From the NCBI GenBank assembly GCA_049975065.1, contig JBNGDN010000032.1: a DNA stretch of 21,288 bases. One strand, written 5' to 3'. The notes beneath the pieces are model-generated. The model saw only the letters and a list, made by a program, of their open reading frames with translations. It was not told the DNA's origin and searched no databases. This document shows positions 16,801 through 21,288 of the stretch, piece after piece. Position 1 is the stretch's first letter. Each line of letters opens with the position of its first letter. A program made the position numbers and the translations under genes. The DNA comes from Hydrogenovibrio sp049975065 (GTDB lineage Bacteria; Pseudomonadota; Gammaproteobacteria; Thiomicrospirales; Thiomicrospiraceae).

Positions 16801-17564
16801 TGTTGCTGGATATTATGATGGCGGACCTGGATGGGTTTGATGTTTGTAAGGCGTTGAAAAATAACCCGGACACCCAGCACATTCCAATTATTTTCGTCAG
16901 TGCGTTGGATGAAATGTCGGATGAAGAAAAAGGCTTGAATCTTGGGGCGGTGGATTATATTTCCAAGCCGTTCCATTTGCCAATCGTCAAGTCTCGGGTG
17001 CGCAATCACTTAGCGTTGAAGCTGAAAACCGATTTGCTGGAAGAAATGTCGCACATGGACGGTTTGACCCACATTGCCAATCGCCGTCAGCTTGATGAAG
17101 TGCTGGTGAAAGAAACGCATCGTTTGGCGCGCAGCGGCCAGCCGTTGGGGGTGATTATGATGGACATCGACTTCTTTAAGCCCTTTAACGATAATTACGG
17201 GCACGGCCAGGGCGACTTATGTTTGCAGAAGGTGGCGCAGGCGATGCAATCGGTGATTAAACGTCCCGGGGACTTGGTGGCGCGTTACGGTGGTGAGGAG
17301 TTTGTGGTGTTGTTGCCGGAAACCGATTACGAAGGCACGCAAGGTATTGCGGAAGCCTTACGAGAAGCGGTGTCGGAATTGGGCTTGACGCATGATTTTT
17401 CCGAGGTCGCCGATCATGTCACCATCAGTGTCGGCGGTGCCGTGGGGGAAGTGGCGCGTTTGGCCGATTCGGAACGCTTGTTGAAGTTGGCGGACGAGTC
17501 ATTGTATCACGCCAAACAAGCGGGACGAAACCAAGTGCATATGAGCGAGGCCGCTTTGGAGTGA
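13836..17564 (+). CDS. Cache-HAMP hybrid kinase with three receivers fused to diguanylate cyclase
   Basis: A 1242-residue inner-membrane protein. TM1 (about 19-44), a periplasmic Cache-like sensor (50-285), TM2 (293-317), HAMP (318-372), HisKA with H396 (NMSHEIRTP), HATPase (SNAVKF, DTGMGM, HGGTGLGL), REC1 (636-760, D690 in LMDWEMP), REC2 (780-900, D829 in LMDIQMP), REC3 (943-1065, D992 in LLDIMM) and a GGDEF domain (about 1070-1235). The active-site loop is GGEEF at 1152-1156, preceded by RPGD at 1143-1146, five residues upstream, which is the c-di-GMP inhibitory I-site arrangement. It should make c-di-GMP from two GTP. REC3-GGDEF resembles PleD/WspR-type response regulators joined in cis to a kinase. 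No Hpt is seen, so REC3 is likely charged through another protein. ATG at 13836 overlaps the previous stop (ATGA); a second Met follows at once. Confidence 0.93.
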   Translation: MMGFEWVKSRWLHLSLAQRLMLFTQSLFIALTVLIGGVLGYTIFLETKQELILEQQRLNTQLAQRIDRELEDRLETLKPLARQLVAGNRLKSLGEMQKVLDSRIKLHDFFNAGLVVMNPKGELILDSPRIPGRMGLNVADRPHVKALLKNPEPMITQPFVGRAVKAPVFQIFVPMFGEDGRLLGFVFGVTKLAEDNFLLGLSKEVLQPNRHFYVFDFDNSLVVTSSRESLVLRDIKQLRDSEALNLIRQGQKAGVAGSHFGGRELFTAEPLSLMNWLVVHTVTEAVIFNPVWQLLLQLIVLIIVLMLLVVLAFAWYLRRELRPLETSAVTVEKMVNGDIPAQTLTIDREDELGRLLKAFNRLVAKQHTNMQELEAAKKASDDANAAKSQFLANMSHEIRTPLNAVIGLTDLLLKEKGLPSTAKQRIRRVHDSGRLLLGIINDVLDYSKIESGRLEIEQVEFNLNGILDQLSVLFADETARKKIELVFHIRPDVPTHLIGDSLRLTQVLANLMSNAVKFTEQGEIELCIRALPDKKNHTRLVFAIRDTGMGMTEVQRQRLFKAFSQADNSITRKHGGTGLGLVISQRLVHLLGGSDIDVQSELGQGSVFSFELSLPVVVHSDEKAIHFNCVTEDACRALVVDDQGISRDILREILESWNFEVDEAENAEEALQRVRSHLDEDRFYKVVLMDWEMPKLDGLQALRQIKELYHAAGQPQALPALLMVSAHSFSEIAMRNDNEFSFLHKPFSPSSLFNAINGLHRLEHLGVVQDGEQIRFKGQKILIVEDNDINQEVIGEMLRNLNLNMDYAVNGREGVDKVQNGDYALVLMDIQMPVMDGYQAARAIRQQNAELPIIALTAAAMVEDRQKALASGMNAHLAKPIDLNELKKLMMAYLDWETDQGESLPDKSKEVALNEATVKLVEHPGQEEVAEQAEKVLEATQPVVLIVDDEPANAKILANGLKQDYKILLANSGENALRLASASPQPDLVLLDIMMADLDGFDVCKALKNNPDTQHIPIIFVSALDEMSDEEKGLNLGAVDYISKPFHLPIVKSRVRNHLALKLKTDLLEEMSHMDGLTHIANRRQLDEVLVKETHRLARSGQPLGVIMMDIDFFKPFNDNYGHGQGDLCLQKVAQAMQSVIKRPGDLVARYGGEEFVVLLPETDYEGTQGIAEALREAVSELGLTHDFSEVADHVTISVGGAVGEVARLADSERLLKLADESLYHAKQAGRNQVHMSEAALE

Positions 17565-17608
17565 TGATTGGATTCAATCAAAAGTTCCTTTAGCAAAGCG
17601 CTTTTTAA

Positions 17609-17647
17609 CCTTAGGACCTTAGGGTGGAATATTCAGATGGAATATTC
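17609..17647. repeat. two short tandem direct repeats after the kinase operon
   Basis: CCTTAGGA/CCTTAGGG lie back to back at 17609-17624, then TGGAATATTC occurs at 17625-17634 and 17638-17647 with three bases between. They sit in the 86-base gap between the convergent kinase operon and queG. No clear hairpin plus T-tract terminator is seen there; AAAGCGCTTTTT at 17595-17606 is a palindrome without a loop. Confidence 0.6.
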
Positions 17648-17650
17648 GGC

Positions 17651-18898
17651 TTAAGGCTTGTTTTTTGGCAGATAGTATTTGGGGGCTTTGTAAGGCCGGA
17701 TTTGACCAGGCCTGGTGGTTGCGGTTGCCGCCGTTGAAACCGTCGAAACCGGCTTGTGTGACTCGTTTGCGCTTGTGATTCTTTCCGCGGCGGTGTTCAG
17801 CGCTTGCTGCTGCCGCTGTCGCGCCCAGTCGCGGTGTTCCTTAACCAGGTCGGAATCGGTCTCAAGCGCCGTCAGTTCGGCGAGGATTTGCACGCTTCGT
17901 TGTGGGTCGTCTAGGGCATTACCCAAGGCAATGCAGAGGTTGCGTTGCCACTGTTCAAAGCCAATGCGTCGAATCGGCGAACCTTCAAACCGAGTTAAAA
18001 AGTCCGTTTGCGACCAGTTCATCAACTCTAATAAAGTGGCGCTGTCCAGCGGGTGCATGGCTTTAAAAGCGGCTTCGTCGGTGGGTTGGGTGAAGGTATT
18101 CCACGGACAGACCAGTTGGCAGTCGTCGCAGCCGTAAATGCGGTTGCCCATTTTAGCACGCAGCTCGGGGGCGATAACGCCTTTGTATTCTATGGTCAGG
18201 TAGGAAATGCAGCGGCGCGCGTCCACCACCCCATCCGCAACGATGGCCTGGGTGGGACACTCATCGAGGCAGGCGGTGCAGGGGCCGCAGCCCTGTTTTT
18301 CAAAAGGGGCGTCCACCGGTAACGGCAGATTGGTGTAGAGCTCGCCGAGAAAAAACCAGGAACCGGCGCGGGGGTGAATCATCAGACTGTTCTTGCCGAT
18401 AAAGCCGAGACCGGCTTTTTGCGCCAGCGGTCTTTCCAACACTGGGGCGGAATCGACAAAGGCGCGGTACTGAAATGGGTGACCGGTCTCGGTGAGTTCG
18501 GCTTCGATCTTCGCGGCCAGTTGTTGCAAGCGTTTGCGCATGAGTTTGTGGTAGTCTTTGTGCAGCGCGTAGCGCGAAATATAGGCGTGATCGGCGCGGT
18601 GCAGCTGTTCAATCGGTGAATGGGCGTCCTGGTCGTAGTAATTGAGGCGGACGCTGATAATGCGAAGGGTGCCCGGTTCCAGTTCGGCGGGGCGGGTGCG
18701 CTTGGTGCCGTGGCGTGCCAGATAGTCCATGTCGCCGTGGTAGTGTTCGCCCAGCCAGTTGAAATAGTCCGCTTCATAAGCGGAGAGGTCGGTGTCGGTA
18801 ATGCCGACATCGGCAAAGCCGAGCGAGCGCCCCCAGCGTTTGATCTGTTCGGCGAGGGTTGTCCAGTTCGGGGCGGTGGTTGCAGTTGTATTGTCCAC
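17651..18898 (-). CDS. queG: Epoxyqueuosine reductase
   Basis: QueG reduces epoxyqueuosine to queuosine in tRNA, the last step of queuosine synthesis, using cobalamin and two [4Fe-4S] clusters. With the start chosen here (415 aa) the cluster cysteines are C204, C207, C210, C214 (CGPCTACLDECP), C230, C257, C260 and C264 (CDDCQLVCPW). D149 in FVDSAPVLERP is the expected catalytic acid. Strongly conserved blocks are GFADVGITDTDLS, MDYLARHG and MGNRIYGCDDCQ. I chose GTG at 18898 because E. coli QueG starts at the matching place. The ATG at 18976 would add 26 mostly hydrophobic residues that do not belong to the family and would overlap tsaE. The C-terminus has an extra Thr/Ala-rich, then Lys/Pro-rich tail, which holds copy 6 of the palindrome. 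It is divergent from tsaE, as in E. coli. Confidence 0.93.
   Translation of the reverse strand: MDNTTATTAPNWTTLAEQIKRWGRSLGFADVGITDTDLSAYEADYFNWLGEHYHGDMDYLARHGTKRTRPAELEPGTLRIISVRLNYYDQDAHSPIEQLHRADHAYISRYALHKDYHKLMRKRLQQLAAKIEAELTETGHPFQYRAFVDSAPVLERPLAQKAGLGFIGKNSLMIHPRAGSWFFLGELYTNLPLPVDAPFEKQGCGPCTACLDECPTQAIVADGVVDARRCISYLTIEYKGVIAPELRAKMGNRIYGCDDCQLVCPWNTFTQPTDEAAFKAMHPLDSATLLELMNWSQTDFLTRFEGSPIRRIGFEQWQRNLCIALGNALDDPQRSVQILAELTALETDSDLVKEHRDWARQRQQQALNTAAERITSANESHKPVSTVSTAATATTRPGQIRPYKAPKYYLPKNKP
17706..17715. repeat. CCAGGCCTGG palindrome, copy 6
   Basis: Exact copy within the 3' end of queG, in the low-conservation tail; extends to ACCAGGCCTGGT. On the queG strand it encodes part of TRPG. 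Confidence 0.85.
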
Positions 18899-18948
18899 GG
18901 AAATCGGTTTGCCTCGGCAGTGTTTTTTTAAGCTTAATGGTCCAGTGT

Positions 18949-19524
18949 ATGCAAGATACAGAATCAACAGAATCATCTTTCGAATCTCATCCTCATTATT
19001 CTAACAAAATTGAGCCGGCGACCGAGTCGGCAACGTCCTCCACCTTTGAAATCGTTTTGGCGGATGCAGCGGCCACGCAAGCCTTTGCAGAGGCATTTGC
19101 CCAGGCCTGCCGTGAGGCTTCGGCGTTTCAGCCAGGCCTGGTGGTTTATCTGCAAGGGGACTTGGGGGCGGGGAAGTCGTTTTTTTGCCGGGCGTTTATC
19201 CAGCAATTTTTGCCGGGTCAGAAGGTGAAAAGCCCCACCTACACGCTGGTGGAGTCTTATGAAACCGAGCTGGGCATGGTGCGACATTTTGATTTGTATC
19301 GCTTGTGTGACCCAGAAGAACTGGCGTTTCTGGGGCTGCGGGACTTGCTGGTCGCGCCGTTTGTCGCCCTGGTGGAATGGCCGTCCAAGGGGCAAGGCGA
19401 GTTGCCGTCGGCCGATCTGACCCTGTCGTTGCAGCCTTTGGGGGCAGGACGTTGTGGTCGTTTGACGGCGAATACGGCGGCTGGAAGCCTGATTCTAAAA
19501 GGGGTTCAAGCCATTTCTGGGTGA
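18949..19524 (+). CDS. tsaE: tRNA threonylcarbamoyladenosine ATPase TsaE
   Basis: TsaE is the ATPase partner of TsaB-TsaD in making t6A37 in ANN-decoding tRNAs; it is usually essential. With ATG at 18949 it has 191 residues, against about 153 in E. coli. The extra length is an N-terminal, Ser/Thr/Glu-rich stretch (1-32) that looks unstructured. The core shows Walker A GDLGAGKS (70-77), the family motif KSPTYTLVESYE, HFDLYRL with D115, DPEELAFLGLRD and LVEWPSKG with E143. ATG at 18937 is another possible start, and no strong Shine-Dalgarno marks either. It is divergent from queG with about 50 bases between chosen starts, and followed after 89 bases by the amidase gene. E. coli has nnrD before tsaE; here it is missing. 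Confidence 0.92.
   Translation: MQDTESTESSFESHPHYSNKIEPATESATSSTFEIVLADAAATQAFAEAFAQACREASAFQPGLVVYLQGDLGAGKSFFCRAFIQQFLPGQKVKSPTYTLVESYETELGMVRHFDLYRLCDPEELAFLGLRDLLVAPFVALVEWPSKGQGELPSADLTLSLQPLGAGRCGRLTANTAAGSLILKGVQAISG
19132..19141. repeat. CCAGGCCTGG palindrome, copy 7
   Basis: Exact copy inside tsaE, read as Pro-Gly-Leu just before the Walker A strand. A 9-of-10 version, CCAGGCCTGC, lies 31 bases upstream at 19101-19110. Confidence 0.85.
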
Positions 19525-19575
19525 GGCCATTCGGAAGTTGGCACATTAATTGATAAAGCTCCCATACAGTTGAGC

Positions 19576-19589
19576 GGCACTTCGGTGTC
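19576..19589 (+). other. small UUCG-loop hairpin in the amidase leader
   Basis: GGCAC, TTCG, GTGTC can form a 5-bp stem (one G-U pair) closed by a C(UUCG)G loop, which is unusually stable for its size. No T-tract follows. It ends about 24 bases before the amidase start and could mildly affect translation or mark an RNA end; function unknown. Confidence 0.4.
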
Positions 19590-19613
19590 AAGAGCAATGT
19601 GATGGGTTGAGTT

Positions 19614-21167
19614 ATGAATGTAAATCGATTAATGCCTTGCAGTTTATGCGTGCGCTGGCTGACACTGGTGATCAGCGTGGTTTTAACCTCTTCGTCCTGG
19701 GCGGCGACGTCTTTGGAAAAGATGCGGCTTGGGCAGGGACAAGACCAAACGCGCGTGGTGTTTGAAGTCAAGCAGAACGAGCGCTTTGAAGTCAGTGAGA
19801 TGAAGCATCCGGCACGGATTATTGTGGATTTTTACGGGGCGAAAAATCGCCTGACCTTTGAGCAAATGAAGTTTTTGGATGCGCGGGTGAAGCAGGCGCG
19901 GGTGAAAAATCAGCCTTGGATGAAACGCACGCGTGTGGTGCTGGACTTGCGCGAGGATTTTGATTTTCGCTATTTTACCCTGGCCAAAAATCGCAAAGGC
20001 ATCGAGCGGGTGGTGGTGGATGTGAAAAACACCCCCAGACCGGCGCAAGTGCCTCAGAAAAAGGCTTCGAAATCCAAACCGCCGTCTAAGTCGAAATCGC
20101 TTTTAGCCAGGGCGCAAGCGAAATCCACCCAGGCCAGCCTGCGCAACTCGCCCAAGCCTTTGGTGGACATGGCGTCCAAACCCGCCCAATCGTCTAAGGC
20201 CTCCAAGGCGTCCAAACGACCAGAAAAGGTGGTGAATCATCGCCAGACGCAAAATTTGTTAGACCGTGACAGCGATGTGTTTGAAGCGAAAAATAAGCCG
20301 CTGGTGGTGGCCATTGATGCCGGACATGGCGGCAAGGACACGGGTGCTATCGGTTATAACAAGGTGCGTGAAAAGGATGTGGTGCTGGCAATGGCGAAAA
20401 AGCTGAAAAAGCATATTGACGCCAAGCCGGGGATGCGGGCGGTGCTGACCCGTGACCGAGATGTGTTTATTCCCTTGCACAAACGGGTGCGAATTGCTCA
20501 CCAGAGAGATGCGGATATTTTTCTGTCGATTCATGCGGATGCTTTTCCCAATCCGAAAGCGCGTGGTGGCTCGGTGTATATTTTGTCCAGCAACGGTGCC
20601 AGCAGTGTGATGGCGCGGATTTTGGCGCGTTCCGAAAATGCGTCCTTGCAGGATGTGAAGTTAAAAGGGCGCGATGCCGATGTGGCGTATGTGTTATCCG
20701 ATTTGACCCGAGAAGCCAATATTCGCGCCAGTCGTAAACTGGGGCAGATTATTCTGGGCGAGATGGCCAAAAATGTTCATCTGCATAAGAAATCCGTGCA
20801 ATCGGCGGACTTTGCCGTGCTCAAGTCGATTGATATGCCGTCTTTGCTGATTGAAACCGCGTTTCTGTCCAACCCGGGCGAAGCCCGCAGATTGACAACC
20901 GATCGTTTTCAAACTCAGTTGGCGCTTTCCATTGCCAGCGGCCTGGAGAAATTTGTCAATGACAATGCCACCAAGCCGAGATGGGGGGAAACCATGTATG
21001 TGCATTACCGTGTGCAGCCGGGCGATACGCTGTCGGAAATCGCCGCCAATTACAATATTTCCACTTATCAGTTGAAAAAACTCAACGGTATCAAAAAAGC
21101 CGATCGCTTGGTGGTGGGTAAGAAGTTGCGCATACCGGTGTCGGAAGACGTGATTGCCAGTCTTTAA
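19614..21167 (+). CDS. amiB: N-acetylmuramoyl-L-alanine amidase (AMIN-amidase-LysM)
   Basis: A 517-residue periplasmic amidase that cuts the bond between N-acetylmuramic acid and the stem peptide, used to split septal peptidoglycan in cell division. A signal peptide (about 1-31, ending SSWAA) is followed by an AMIN domain (33-138) that targets the septum, a Lys/Ser/Ala/Pro-rich linker (145-225), the Amidase_3 domain (230-455) and a LysM repeat (about 465-510, YRVQPGDTLSEIA). Zinc and catalytic residues are H238 (DAGHGG), E253 (REKD), H307 (SIHAD) and E414 (IETAFLSN). The segment about 325-375 matches the region of the autoinhibitory helix in AmiB/AmiC enzymes, which need an EnvC- or NlpD-type activator. 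I use amiB because of the tsaE neighbour, as in E. coli; amiC is possible by domain content. ATG is at 19614 with a weak GGGTTGAG ribosome site. Confidence 0.92.
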   Translation: MNVNRLMPCSLCVRWLTLVISVVLTSSSWAATSLEKMRLGQGQDQTRVVFEVKQNERFEVSEMKHPARIIVDFYGAKNRLTFEQMKFLDARVKQARVKNQPWMKRTRVVLDLREDFDFRYFTLAKNRKGIERVVVDVKNTPRPAQVPQKKASKSKPPSKSKSLLARAQAKSTQASLRNSPKPLVDMASKPAQSSKASKASKRPEKVVNHRQTQNLLDRDSDVFEAKNKPLVVAIDAGHGGKDTGAIGYNKVREKDVVLAMAKKLKKHIDAKPGMRAVLTRDRDVFIPLHKRVRIAHQRDADIFLSIHADAFPNPKARGGSVYILSSNGASSVMARILARSENASLQDVKLKGRDADVAYVLSDLTREANIRASRKLGQIILGEMAKNVHLHKKSVQSADFAVLKSIDMPSLLIETAFLSNPGEARRLTTDRFQTQLALSIASGLEKFVNDNATKPRWGETMYVHYRVQPGDTLSEIAANYNISTYQLKKLNGIKKADRLVVGKKLRIPVSEDVIASL

Positions 21168-21288
21168 CCCGAAAAATTCATAAATTAGGCACCATCTCGC
21201 TTGCCCCTTGATTCCACAAGCCATATTTTCTCAGTCGGTCGTAATCGTGGAGTCGACACTTCTTCGAAAATTTCCTTGTGAAAACAAA
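21168..21288. other. right end, no gene seen
   Basis: These 121 bases after the amidase stop hold no coding region I can support. In E. coli mutL follows amiB directly; no mutL start is visible here, so the operon may be broken at this point or mutL may lie further right. Confidence 0.5.

Noticed and set aside
1..21288. CRISPR array, tRNA or rRNA genes
   Set aside because: No regularly spaced repeats and no tRNA-like or rRNA-like sequence were recognised on reading the window by eye.

Overview
The window looks like chromosomal DNA of a gammaproteobacterium of moderate GC content. The kinase and CBS/PAS style would suit a marine sulfur oxidiser of the Thiomicrospira/Hydrogenovibrio/Thiomicrorhabdus group, but that is inference from protein style and gene order, not a database match. 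The strongest taxonomic sign is the right end: queG divergent from tsaE-amidase, as in the E. coli queG // nnrD-tsaE-amiB block, here without nnrD.

Left edge (1-1260): an AT-rich leader and a complete integron integrase gene (intI, +). The leader holds a candidate intI promoter, a 10-bp inverted repeat around it, and a leftward promoter with a perfect TTGACA -35 in the place expected of a cassette promoter (Pc). Any cassette array should lie left of base 1, so the integron platform is seen but its cargo is not.

Housekeeping block (1261-6322): proS (-, interrupted by exactly 100 Ns that stand for a longer missing stretch), a PAQR/hemolysin III family membrane protein (-), a YoaK/DUF1275 membrane protein (-), a small cysteine-containing lipoprotein (-), and a dGTPase-like HD phosphohydrolase (dgt, +).

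Signalling operon (6399-17564): three very large, overlapping, co-oriented genes. The first is a soluble hybrid kinase (four CBS, four PAS, HisKA, HATPase, REC, then a degenerate receiver-like tail). The second is a membrane hybrid kinase (predicted periplasmic PAS, TM, two PAS, HisKA, HATPase, REC, Hpt). The third is a membrane kinase (Cache-like sensor, HAMP, HisKA, HATPase, three RECs) fused to a diguanylate cyclase domain with GGEEF and an RxxD inhibitory site. Only the middle protein has an Hpt domain, and only the last has a recognisable output. This suggests one multi-input phosphorelay that sets c-di-GMP, and it is the most distinctive system in the window.

Right end (17565-21288): queG (-), then divergent tsaE and an AMIN-amidase-LysM cell-division amidase (+). 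The last 121 bases hold no gene I can support.

Across the window the 10-bp palindrome CCAGGCCTGG occurs seven times exactly, in genes and between them, far above random expectation for a 10-mer. It may be a genome-wide iterated element.
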